From positions 999,631 through 1,063,630 of the forward strand of contig NZ_PPED02000002.1 of assembly GCF_002899825.2 (NCBI RefSeq): 64,000 nt of DNA, written 5' to 3'. This document shows positions 53,031-60,637 of this stretch, piece by piece. Both the position numbers and the translations under genes were made by a program. This DNA comes from Chryseobacterium phosphatilyticum. GTDB lineage: Bacteria; Bacteroidota; Bacteroidia; Flavobacteriales; Weeksellaceae. The notes under the pieces were generated by a model that made no database searches, had not been told where the DNA came from, and worked only from the letters and a program-made list of their open reading frames with translations. Position 1 is the stretch's first letter. Each line of letters starts with the position of its first letter.

Positions 53031-53939
53031 TTACTGTATTGTTTTCTGCTTTTTAAACATCTCCGGTTTATAGTTGATAATGAATACCCCACAAATAATC
53101 AGTACTGCGGCAAGAATAAATTTAAACGTCACTTTTTCATCCATGATCAGCCATCCTAAAAATATAGCAATGATTGTATTGATGTAGGCAAGAATAGAAA
53201 CCTGTACCGGAGAAATTTTAGTCAGCGCATAATGGAATGCAAAAAATGCAGCTACAGATCCAAAAACGGACAAATACAACATGGCAGAAATACTTTTCAA
53301 AGTCCAGTTTCCGAAGTTATAATTTTCTGAAAACAGGAAGGCAAGAATAATCTGTACAATGCCGGCAAAGAGAAACTGATAGAATAAGTTTAATGTTATG
53401 TTGCCACTCTGGATATTTAATTTTTTGGTAAAAATGGTTCCTGAAGCCCATCCTGCGATCGCACAAAAGAGAAAAATCATCCCCATTCTGTACTCAGGGT
53501 TAGCAAGATCTTTAAGTCCGTCCCAAAAAATGAAAAGTATTCCGCTGAAACACATCAGAACACCACTTAATGCCCGCAGGCTGAATCTTTGCAATCCCAC
53601 AGCTACACTTCCCAGGAAAACAAGGATAGGGGAGCAGGCACTGATTAATGAAGCAAGACTACTGGTTACGGTTTCTTCAGCCACCGTTGTCATTCCATTG
53701 GCTATTACAAGCATCAAAGAAGCAAAAACAACCTGGTAGCCCAGACTTTTCCAGCCAATCCATTTGAATTCTTTTCTTGAAAGAAGTATAATCAGCATAA
53801 TAACAGAAGCAAGAAACTGACGAATTCCGGCCACAAACCAGGCAGGAATAGTTTCTACAGCAACGCGAATGGCTAAAAATGTAGTTCCCCAGACCAGTGC
53901 AACGGTAAGAACAGCGAAAATAAGTTTATAATCTTTCAA
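53031..53939 (-). CDS. EamA/DMT family transporter
   Basis: The 302-residue protein has ten membrane segments as two EamA repeats: 'LALVWGTTFLAIRVAVETIPAWFVAGIRQFLASVIMLI' at the start and 'LSVFGSVAAFFAFHYALTKISPVQVSILAYINTIIAIFLGWLIMDEKVTF' in the second half. It is a likely exporter of amino acids or other metabolites (RhaT/YdcZ-like superfamily). Substrate is unknown. Basic C-terminal tail is normal. Confidence 0.9.
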   Translation of the reverse strand: MKDYKLIFAVLTVALVWGTTFLAIRVAVETIPAWFVAGIRQFLASVIMLIILLSRKEFKWIGWKSLGYQVVFASLMLVIANGMTTVAEETVTSSLASLISACSPILVFLGSVAVGLQRFSLRALSGVLMCFSGILFIFWDGLKDLANPEYRMGMIFLFCAIAGWASGTIFTKKLNIQSGNITLNLFYQFLFAGIVQIILAFLFSENYNFGNWTLKSISAMLYLSVFGSVAAFFAFHYALTKISPVQVSILAYINTIIAIFLGWLIMDEKVTFKFILAAVLIICGVFIINYKPEMFKKQKTIQ

Positions 53940-54031
53940 AGTAAGTCAGGTGTAACAAACAAATTTAAGGGTTTTATGATTAATCTTAAGGATACAGTTG
54001 TTTCTATTTTTGATGATACAGATGGTAAAGA

Positions 54032-54068
54032 GTTGAAAATTGAAAGTTGAAAGTTGAAAGTTGAAAAT
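54032..54068 (+). repeat. short tandem repeat of GTTGAAA units
   Basis: Five degenerate copies of a 7-8 base unit (GTTGAAAAT, GTTGAAAG three times, TTGAAAATGG) lie in the gap between the EamA transporter and purE. The unit recalls the inverted-repeat arm at 1,791. It has no coding role. Confidence 0.65.
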
Positions 54069-54124
54069 GGAAATGTGGGCAGAATAGGCTTTTGAAGGGG
54101 ATCGGTTTTACGTTTTAATTTTTT

Positions 54125-54132
54125 TATCTTTG
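54125..54132 (+). promoter_or_regulatory. -7 box of purE
   Basis: TATCTTTG, an exact TAnnTTTG, ends 21 bases before the ATG at 54154. A -33 TTG was not found at the usual distance. Confidence 0.5.
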
Positions 54133-54153
54133 AAGATCTAATAAAAATTGAAG

Positions 54154-54657
54154 ATGGTAGGAATTATTATGGGCAGTCAGAGCGATCTGCCAATCATGGA
54201 ACAAGCAGCAAATTTTCTGAAAAGTCTGGATATCCCTTATGAGCTCACTGTGGTTTCGGCACACAGAACACCGGAAAGGATGTTTGATTATGCAAAGACC
54301 GCTAAAGAGAGAGGGCTTAAAGTAATTGTTGCCGGAGCCGGAGGAGCAGCACATCTTCCGGGAATGGTAGCGAGTTGTACGACTCTTCCTGTAATCGGGG
54401 TTCCGATTTTATCAAGCAATTCTATTGATGGATGGGATTCTGTATTATCTATTCTTCAGATGCCCGGAGGAATTCCTGTAGCAACTGTAGCTTTGAACGG
54501 AGCTTTGAATGCGGGGATTTTAGCTGCAAAAATTCTGGGAAGTGCAGATGAAAAAGTAGCTGAAAATCTTCAGAAATACCAGGATTCTTTAAAAGATAAA
54601 GTACTGGGAACTGTTGATGATATTAAGGCACAGCACCCCAATCATTTTGATATATAG
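54154..54657 (+). CDS. purE: 5-(carboxyamino)imidazole ribonucleotide mutase
   Basis: The 167 residues are read from MVGIIMGSQSDLPIMEQ (54154); a TTG 6 bases earlier is in frame. It shows 'GSQSDLPIM' (phosphate site), 'VVSAHRTPERMFDYA' with catalytic His, and 'VIAGAGGAAHLPGMVAS', the class I PurE set. It converts N5-CAIR to CAIR, the step after PurK. The two genes are separated by the antiporter-to-EamA segment. A bidirectional terminator follows. Confidence 0.96.
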   Translation: MVGIIMGSQSDLPIMEQAANFLKSLDIPYELTVVSAHRTPERMFDYAKTAKERGLKVIVAGAGGAAHLPGMVASCTTLPVIGVPILSSNSIDGWDSVLSILQMPGGIPVATVALNGALNAGILAAKILGSADEKVAENLQKYQDSLKDKVLGTVDDIKAQHPNHFDI

Positions 54658-54671
54658 TTTGAATCAAGCTT

Positions 54672-54718
54672 AAAAATAAAGAAAGCCTCACCAATGCAGT
54701 GAGGCTTTCTTTATTTTT
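54672..54718. terminator. bidirectional terminator, 20-bp stem
   Basis: A perfect 20-bp stem (54672-54691 with 54699-54718) and 7-base loop separates purE from the convergent T9SS substrate gene. The stop codon of the latter (54711-54713) is inside the right arm. Confidence 0.9.
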
Positions 54719-56267
54719 TAATAAATTTTGAGGAGAAGATTTTTTCTTTTAAGATGAGTTGTATGATGTAGTTTCCTTTTGGCAGATCAGTTATATTAAT
54801 CATGTCCTTGCTGGAATTTCCTTCTTTGATCAGTCGTCCGCTTGCATCTAAAATTTTATAACCTTTCATATCGTTTAAACCTTCAATATAGATATCATCC
54901 GTTGCGGGATTCGGGTATAGAGAAGGTTTCTTATTGAGTGTTTCTTCAGATGAAGACAATAAGCAATTGCCAACCGTATCACCACTTATTGTCCATCCTT
55001 TATTGATCAGAATATCTCTTTTGCTGGTGGCATTTGATGCATACTTTAATGGTTCCACATTGTCTAAAATTATATTGTTTGCGGTATTGGGGTTATCTGC
55101 CCATCCTGCAAGGGTTTTACTGTAGTTCTCACAATCCATACCTGTTTGTGATAATGCGTAGAAAGCATTATTAACTGAAGTCAAATTCCATTTTCCAAGA
55201 GGTTGATTAAAACTGGGTGTTTCATTAAGAATCTGCTCTATGGAGGTTACGTTTGTTGTATCCCAGCTTTCCAGAGGTTGATTAAATGCTGTACAGGCGT
55301 GGATTGCATGTGCCATATTCTTGATTTTAGAAGTATTCCACGGTAAGGGCTGGTTGAAAACAGGAATAAAGTGAAACATATAATGGATGTCCTCAAGATT
55401 TTCGGTATTCCACTTATTCATAGGCTGGTTGTAGCTTTTGCAATCTGCAAACATCCAGCTCATATCTGTTACCCTGGAAACATCCCAATCGTTTATACTT
55501 TGATTAAAAAGTGGTCTTCCTGAGAACATATAACTGAGATTCGTTGCGGAAGACATATTCCAGCTATTGAAATAGGGAGGATTGAATTGATGGGCTAATG
55601 GGGTATTGGGTAGGAGATTGAATGAAAGGGAAAACATAAAGCTGAAATTCTGAATTGTTGAGGTATTCCAGTGTTGCATAGAAGGGGCTCCGGCAAGGCT
55701 GACAGTACCATAGAACATGAAAGAGGCGTCGGTAATCTGATCAAGGATGGGAGTGTCTGTTGCTGTTAACTGTATCAACTTACAATTGGCGAAAGCACTG
55801 TTCATTGTGGTCCATGAGATGTCTCCCCATTGTTCTATTTCCAGTATTTTATCTGCACTTCCGTTGATCTGCCAGAAAGGGAAAATATGTATAGGAAGTT
55901 GAAAGAGTTGGGCTTCTCCGAATTTTATCTGTCGGAAAGCACCATTTCCATTGCTTACTTTTACCCGATAGGTTGGCTCTCCATCTCCCATTGGAGCTCC
56001 GAAATCAATAAGCACCTGCTTGGTGGAAGTTACATCGGTGAGCGTTCCTTTATGTTGAGGGGCACCTACCTCTTCCCACTCAATGGTATAATTATCACCA
56101 ATGCCGGGGAACCATATTTGTTGAGAGTTTGCCTGATAGGGAGCATCTACATCGATGGGCGGAATTACGTTGGACGAAGGCTTCCAGATGGTGATAAACT
56201 CTTGCTGAGCTTTTGCTATTTGAAATGAAAGGATAAGAATGGTGAAAAGCAAATACTTTTTGATCAT
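54711..56267 (-). CDS. BspA-like (DUF285) repeat surface protein with T9SS sorting tail
   Basis: The 518-residue protein has signal peptide MIKKYLLFTILILSFQIAKA. A beta domain follows (about 25-150). Then come six or more 24-26 residue repeats of the DUF285/BspA type (about 165-390), each with a hydrophobic turn and Trp ('FNQSINDWDVSRVTDMSWMF', 'FNQPLESWDTTNVTSIEQIL'). A T9SS type A tail (about 448-518, 'SLYPNPATDDIYIEG') ends it. The repeats form a right-handed solenoid and usually mediate binding. It is a likely surface adhesin. Confidence 0.87.
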   Translation of the reverse strand: MIKKYLLFTILILSFQIAKAQQEFITIWKPSSNVIPPIDVDAPYQANSQQIWFPGIGDNYTIEWEEVGAPQHKGTLTDVTSTKQVLIDFGAPMGDGEPTYRVKVSNGNGAFRQIKFGEAQLFQLPIHIFPFWQINGSADKILEIEQWGDISWTTMNSAFANCKLIQLTATDTPILDQITDASFMFYGTVSLAGAPSMQHWNTSTIQNFSFMFSLSFNLLPNTPLAHQFNPPYFNSWNMSSATNLSYMFSGRPLFNQSINDWDVSRVTDMSWMFADCKSYNQPMNKWNTENLEDIHYMFHFIPVFNQPLPWNTSKIKNMAHAIHACTAFNQPLESWDTTNVTSIEQILNETPSFNQPLGKWNLTSVNNAFYALSQTGMDCENYSKTLAGWADNPNTANNIILDNVEPLKYASNATSKRDILINKGWTISGDTVGNCLLSSSEETLNKKPSLYPNPATDDIYIEGLNDMKGYKILDASGRLIKEGNSSKDMINITDLPKGNYIIQLILKEKIFSSKFIKK

Positions 56268-56351
56268 GGTAGTAGTTTATGAAATAAATATACTAAAAAT
56301 GAATAACTTAGATTATTTTTTAATTTCATTTTAAATAATATAGATTTTCAT

Positions 56352-56381
56352 AAAATAAAAAAACTCTCCGGATCGGAGAGC
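56352..56381 (-). terminator. terminator after the YiaA-like gene
   Basis: CTCTCCG (56364-56370) pairs with CGGAGAG (56374-56380). On the minus strand it is followed by TTTTTTTATTTT. It lies 6 bases past the stop codon at 56387. Confidence 0.82.
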
Positions 56382-56386
56382 TTGGT

Positions 56387-56779
56387 TTATTCCTGAATCA
56401 TATTATCCCGGGTATTCTTCTGAACCGAAATAGCACCAAAAAGGGCTAGTAAAAATGCAAATGCATAAAAACCTTTTTCACTTGGAAGTATGGTGGCATT
56501 CCAGAGACCTACGGCCAGTAATACAATAGAAGATAGTGTAGCAAACCAACAGATGCCATAGTAGATATCTGTCACCTGGATATTTTCCAAACGGTCACGA
56601 ACAGCTTTCTGTAAAGAAACCACAGCAAATAAGCCATATAAAAGGATAGTAAAATAATATCCTTTTTCATTGAGTTGCATTTCGGCTCTTGCAAGACCTA
56701 CAATATAACCAATCATTCCAGCTCCTAATGCGACCCACGATGCCGCGACAAACGCATTTGATACTCTTTGTTTTTTCAT
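56387..56779 (-). CDS. YiaA/YiaB-like inner membrane protein
   Basis: The 130-residue protein has two copies of the YiaAB two-helix unit: 'SWVALGAGMIGYIVGLARAEMQLNEKGYYFTILLYGLFAVVSLQKAVRD' and 'CWFATLSSIVLLAVGLWNATILPSEKGFYAFAFLLALFGAISVQKNTRD'. The conserved 'EKGYY/EKGFY...SxQKxxRD' pattern in each half is diagnostic. Function is unknown in all hosts. It is a single-gene unit. Confidence 0.9.
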   Translation of the reverse strand: MKKQRVSNAFVAASWVALGAGMIGYIVGLARAEMQLNEKGYYFTILLYGLFAVVSLQKAVRDRLENIQVTDIYYGICWFATLSSIVLLAVGLWNATILPSEKGFYAFAFLLALFGAISVQKNTRDNMIQE

Positions 56780-56902
56780 GTATTAATGTTTTGTTTAAGG
56801 GGTAAATATATTCAATTTTTAGAAATCTCAATGTATCACGTATGAAATATGGGCAAAATACGGGAGCAAGTTTCTAAAGCAAAATGAAAAATTTATAATA
56901 GA

Positions 56903-57700
56903 TTAATTTAAATCATATTGATAATAGTAGTCTACAATATCATTCCCTTTTGCATCTTTCCCCACAACCGATTGAGGTAATCCGTTACTATCATATTCGA
57001 TAATGTAATAGTTGGTCTGCTTTTGGGTCCAGGTGCCATCGTCATTTTTATAACTAATTTTCTCGGTTGTGTAATTGTTTTTGCTTAATGAATATGCGCC
57101 ACCCATTGCTATTCTCAGATACTTATTGGTATCAGTAAATGGACTGTATCTATTATCATAAAAAAAATCTTTTTTAATTGAATTTAATGTTCCTCCTGTG
57201 GTTGAGGTTTCCGTTGAAATATTATCACCGTCATATGTATATGAGATAGTGCTTTGTTTGGAGCAGTCTGGAGACTGACATAGGATAGACCCTATAAGCT
57301 GACCGTTTGAATTATAAGTGTATGTAGTTGTTCTGTTATATTCAGAATTGGCATAGATTGCTTTTACCTCGGCTAATTTATCGTTATTATAAGTGAATGT
57401 ATTATAATATATTAATTGCTCTTTATCATTATAATAATTTATTTTGGATGGTTTCCCATTACTATATTCAAAAGTTGTAAGCCCTTCTTGAGAAGTTATT
57501 TTTATCACTTCTCCAGCTGGATTGTATCTGAATGTATGCTGGATGTATTTGGGTTTAAACGAATTGTCATAATGGGTTACAAATATACTCCGCAATAATT
57601 TTTGTTTTCTCGTAGAGTAACTTGGAAGATCCTCATTATTACTACAACTGTTAAAGAATACAACAGAACTGAAAAGACTTAAAAATAATTTGTTTTTCAT
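56903..57700 (-). CDS. Lipoprotein with YD/RHS-like repeats
   Basis: The 265 residues start at MKNKLFLSLFSSVVFFNSCSN (57700), with lipobox Cys19; a start 33 bases upstream is less likely. The body has repeats of the YD type: 'FRYNPAGEVIKITSQEGLTTFEYSNGKPSKINYY', 'TYTYNSNGQLIGSI', 'SYTYDGDNISTE', 'EYDSNGLPQSVVGKDAKGNDI'. Such beta repeats form shells in RHS proteins, but here the protein is short and has no toxin part. Function is unknown. Confidence 0.75.
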   Translation of the reverse strand: MKNKLFLSLFSSVVFFNSCSNNEDLPSYSTRKQKLLRSIFVTHYDNSFKPKYIQHTFRYNPAGEVIKITSQEGLTTFEYSNGKPSKINYYNDKEQLIYYNTFTYNNDKLAEVKAIYANSEYNRTTTYTYNSNGQLIGSILCQSPDCSKQSTISYTYDGDNISTETSTTGGTLNSIKKDFFYDNRYSPFTDTNKYLRIAMGGAYSLSKNNYTTEKISYKNDDGTWTQKQTNYYIIEYDSNGLPQSVVGKDAKGNDIVDYYYQYDLN

Positions 57701-57750
57701 GATATTTTTTAGGGTGCAAAAATAAGGAATCAAGAATGGTTAAAAACAAA

Positions 57751-57779
57751 AGATCCCACTATTTTTCAATAATGGGATC
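57751..57779 (-). terminator. terminator after ahcY
   Basis: GATCCCA (57752-57758) pairs with TGGGATC (57773-57779), the stem extending imperfectly inward, and on the minus strand TTTTGTTTTT follows. It lies 22 bases past the stop codon. Confidence 0.75.
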
Positions 57780-57801
57780 ATATCATAAAATTATTTGAAT
57801 C

Positions 57802-59115
57802 TTAGTATCTGTAGTACTCAGGTTTGAATGGCCCTTGTACTTCTACTCCGATATACTCAGCCTGCTCAGGAGAAAGAGTTTCAAGCTCTACGCTTAATTT
57901 TTTAAGGTGTAAAGCAGCTACTTTTTCATCTAAGTGCTTAGGAAGCATGTATACTTCATTTTTGTAAGCAGCAGAGTTGTTCCAAAGTTCGATCTGAGCC
58001 AAAGTCTGGTTAGAGAAAGAGTTAGACATTACGAAACTTGGGTGTCCTGTTGCACATCCTAAGTTTACCAATCTACCTTCAGCAAGGATGATTACTTCTT
58101 TTCCTTCGATGGTGTAGATGTCTACCTGAGGTTTCACTTCAGATTTAGTGTGACCATAGTTTTTGTTTAACCATGCCATATCGATTTCGTTATCGAAGTG
58201 ACCGATGTTACAAACGATCGCTTTATCTTTCATCTTAAGGAAATGTTCTCCTCTTACGATGTTGAAGTTACCGGTTGTTGTAATCACGATATCCGCGTTG
58301 TCTACCACAGTATCTAATCTTTTTACTTCATATCCGTCCATTGCAGCCTGAAGTGCACAGATCGGGTCAATTTCAGTAACTGTAACGATAGAACCTGCTC
58401 CTCTGAAAGAAGCTGCAGTACCTTTACCTACATCTCCGTATCCGCAAACTACCACTCTTTTTCCTGCCAACATTACGTCAGTCGCTCTTCTTACAGCATC
58501 TACTGCAGATTCTTTACATCCGTATTTGTTGTCGAATTTAGATTTAGTTACAGAATCGTTTACGTTGATAGCCGGCATTACCAAAGTTCCGTTTTTCATT
58601 CTTTCGTATAATCTGTGTACTCCTGTAGTTGTTTCTTCAGAAAGACCTTTGATATCTTTTGTGAATTCAGGGTATTTATCAAACACCATGTTTGTTAAAT
58701 CTCCACCATCATCCAGGATCATGTTTAATGGTTTTCTTTCTTCTCCGAAGAATAAAGTCTGCTCAATACACCAGTCAAATTCTTCTTCATTAAGACCTTT
58801 CCATGCGTATACGGGAATTCCTGCAGCAGCAATAGCAGCAGCAGCGTGATCCTGTGTAGAGAAGATATTACAAGAAGACCAGGTAACTTCAGCTCCTAAA
58901 GCAACCAATGTTTCGATAAGCACAGCTGTCTGGATTGTCATGTGAAGACATCCGGCGATTCTGGCTCCCTTAAGCGGCTGAGATGGCCCGTATTCTTCAC
59001 GGATTGACATCAAACCTGGCATTTCTGCTTCTGCAAGGGTAATTTCTTTTCTTCCCCATTCTGCAAGGGAGATATCCTTAACTTTATAAGGAACGTATTG
59101 TGTTGTAGTACTCAT
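57802..59115 (-). CDS. ahcY: Adenosylhomocysteinase
   Basis: The 437-residue enzyme has '[21 protein letters not shown]' (substrate site), '[18 protein letters not shown]', 'DDGGDLTN', '[19 protein letters not shown]' as NAD site and the C-terminal '[22 protein letters not shown]', the SAHH signature ending in Lys-Pro-x-x-Tyr-Arg-Tyr. It hydrolyses S-adenosylhomocysteine to homocysteine and adenosine. Length is normal. No SAH riboswitch motif was seen upstream; a -7 box lies 40 bases before the ATG. Confidence 0.97.
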   Translation of the reverse strand: MSTTTQYVPYKVKDISLAEWGRKEITLAEAEMPGLMSIREEYGPSQPLKGARIAGCLHMTIQTAVLIETLVALGAEVTWSSCNIFSTQDHAAAAIAAAGIPVYAWKGLNEEEFDWCIEQTLFFGEERKPLNMILDDGGDLTNMVFDKYPEFTKDIKGLSEETTTGVHRLYERMKNGTLVMPAINVNDSVTKSKFDNKYGCKESAVDAVRRATDVMLAGKRVVVCGYGDVGKGTAASFRGAGSIVTVTEIDPICALQAAMDGYEVKRLDTVVDNADIVITTTGNFNIVRGEHFLKMKDKAIVCNIGHFDNEIDMAWLNKNYGHTKSEVKPQVDIYTIEGKEVIILAEGRLVNLGCATGHPSFVMSNSFSNQTLAQIELWNNSAAYKNEVYMLPKHLDEKVAALHLKKLSVELETLSPEQAEYIGVEVQGPFKPEYYRY

Positions 59116-59154
59116 ATGTAATGAATATTTTTTAATTCAATGGATTACGAAATG

Positions 59155-59162
59155 CAAAATTA
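59155..59162 (-). promoter_or_regulatory. candidate -7 box of ahcY
   Basis: On the minus strand TAATTTTG, an exact TAnnTTTG, ends 39 bases before the ahcY start codon. No properly spaced TTG was found. Confidence 0.45.
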
Positions 59163-59282
59163 CAATTAATAATTAAGATAAAAAAACACCTGATTAAGTT
59201 CAGTTTTATGAGATTAAACAGGATTAATAATTATTTAGTCTTAATAAAAACAATTACTTTTATCTCATAAATTATTATCATT

Positions 59283-59813
59283 ATGAATCATAACCATTCT
59301 CAGGAAGAATCTCAAAGAAAAACAAAACCTGTTGCTCCGAAAGTAAAAGAATTGATAGACAGAACTCAAAGTGTAATTCTGGCAACTGTTGATGCAGAAG
59401 GAAGCCCCAATTCCAGCTATGCTCCTTTTGTGCAGATCGGGAACACGTTTTATATCCTGGTTTCTTTTATGGCAAAACATACTAAAAACCTTGCTGACGG
59501 TAGAAAAACATCCGTGATGTTTATTGAAGACGAGTCTGCAACGAAGCAGATCTATGCCCGTGAACGTTTAACACTTGAAGCATCAACTTCCCCGATAGAA
59601 AGAGATTCTGAAACATGGAATAATGTAATTACAACCCTTAAAGAAACCCATGGGAAAGTAGTGAACATTATTTCTGATATGGGAGATTTTATTCTGATTG
59701 CTTTGCAACCGGTAAAAGGATCTTATGTTAATGGATTTGGAAGTGCTTATTTTGTGGATGAGAATTTGGAGATTATAGAGCACAGAAACGATGTGAATCA
59801 TCAGTCTAGATAA
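59283..59813 (+). CDS. Pyridoxamine 5'-phosphate oxidase-fold protein, HugZ-like
   Basis: The 176-residue split-barrel flavoprotein-fold protein has 'LIDRTQSVILATVDAEGSPNSSYAPFVQIGNTFYILVSFMAKHTKNL' (about 26-72), the PNPOx FMN-binding region, and 'ALQPVKGSYVNGFGSAYFVD', whose 'GFGxAY' is characteristic of HugZ/HutZ haem-utilisation proteins. Haem binding or degradation is possible but the C-terminal His loop of HugZ was not found. It is a solitary gene divergent from ahcY. Confidence 0.82.
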   Translation: MNHNHSQEESQRKTKPVAPKVKELIDRTQSVILATVDAEGSPNSSYAPFVQIGNTFYILVSFMAKHTKNLADGRKTSVMFIEDESATKQIYARERLTLEASTSPIERDSETWNNVITTLKETHGKVVNIISDMGDFILIALQPVKGSYVNGFGSAYFVDENLEIIEHRNDVNHQSR

Positions 59814-59831
59814 GGAGGGAAGCTTTAAGCT

Positions 59832-59980
59832 GGGAGCTGGAAGTTTTTTAATTGTTGGTCTAAATAAGGAGGGAAGCTGGAGGATCCAGTTGTTAAGCTA
59901 ATTGGGGAATTTGTTTTTTAACAGATTTTTTCAATAAGTTTATATTTACTTTTATTGACCAATAGAAACTTCCAGCTCCC
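59832..59980. repeat. 15-bp inverted repeat with internal direct repeats
   Basis: GGGAGCTGGAAGTTT (59832-59846) has its exact reverse complement at 59966-59980. Inside and beside it, TAAGGAGGGAAGCT occurs twice (about 59813 and 59867). The whole gap between the HugZ-like gene and the phosphopantetheinyl transferase gene is made of such sequence. Confidence 0.65.
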
Positions 59981-59998
59981 ATCTTCCAACTTTTTCCT

Positions 59999-60006
59999 TA
60001 TTTTTG
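59999..60006 (+). promoter_or_regulatory. -7 box of the phosphopantetheinyl transferase gene
   Basis: TATTTTTG, an exact TAnnTTTG, ends 16 bases before the ATG at 60023. No TTG at -33 was found. Confidence 0.5.
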
Positions 60007-60022
60007 TACAATAAAAAAAAGA

Positions 60023-60637
60023 ATGCCCCTTTACCGAGATTTTTCTGATGATAATGCCACCATCCTTGTCTGGAAGTATGATGAAAGTGAAGACCTTGAT
60101 ATCAATGAACTGCTGGAGCCGGAAAATGCTGAAAAGGTAAAAGATTATCATCCCAAGAAACTTCTTGAGGTCTTAATGGTTCGTAAACTTCTGAAAGGGC
60201 TAAAACCCCATTCCAAAATTTTATATAATGAAAGAGAACCTTTTCTTTCACCTAAGGATGCAGAAATATCAATTACGCATTCTTTTCCTTTTGCAGCCAT
60301 TGCAATTTCCAAAAATAAAATAGGAATCGATGTTGAAAAGTTCAATCCCAAAATTTTAAGGGTCATTGATAAATTCACTTATGAAAATGAAAGGGGATTC
60401 ATTCCTGAAGATAAGTCTGATACTTTTTATACTATTATCTGGAGCGTAAAGGAAAGTATGTACAAAATCCATCACTCAAAATATTGGTCCTTAAAGAAAA
60501 ACTACGAAGTAAAACCTTTTGAATTGAAGCATCTTCATAAAATAAGCTGCAGAGTGTATGATGAAGAATTTTCAGATGAATTTAAAGCCCGGGTAGAATT
60601 TTTTGATGATTACTGTTTTACGATTGTGGAGGCGTAG
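60023..60637 (+). CDS. 4'-phosphopantetheinyl transferase, Sfp-like
   Basis: The 204-residue enzyme has the Sfp-type motifs 'SITHSFPFAAIAISKNKIGIDVEKF' with Asp103 and Glu105, and 'IWSVKESMYKIHH' (Trp140, Lys143, Glu144), matching (I/V)GIDVE and WxxKE. It transfers 4'-phosphopantetheine from CoA to a carrier-protein serine, activating fatty acid, polyketide or peptide synthases. It may serve as the general enzyme, since no AcpS was seen in the window. Its 3' end overlaps the convergent FUSC gene by 20 bases. Confidence 0.93.
   Translation: MPLYRDFSDDNATILVWKYDESEDLDINELLEPENAEKVKDYHPKKLLEVLMVRKLLKGLKPHSKILYNEREPFLSPKDAEISITHSFPFAAIAISKNKIGIDVEKFNPKILRVIDKFTYENERGFIPEDKSDTFYTIIWSVKESMYKIHHSKYWSLKKNYEVKPFELKHLHKISCRVYDEEFSDEFKARVEFFDDYCFTIVEA

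Noticed and set aside
54032..54068. Possible CRISPR-like repeat
   Set aside because: The units are 7-8 bases with no spacers, so it is a simple tandem repeat.
58820..58850. GCAGCAGC-type repeat run
   Set aside because: It encodes the conserved Ala-rich helix of adenosylhomocysteinase ([11 protein letters not shown]) and is not a separate repeat.
59116..59282. SAH or SAM riboswitch upstream of ahcY
   Set aside because: No conserved riboswitch core could be found in this short AT-rich gap.
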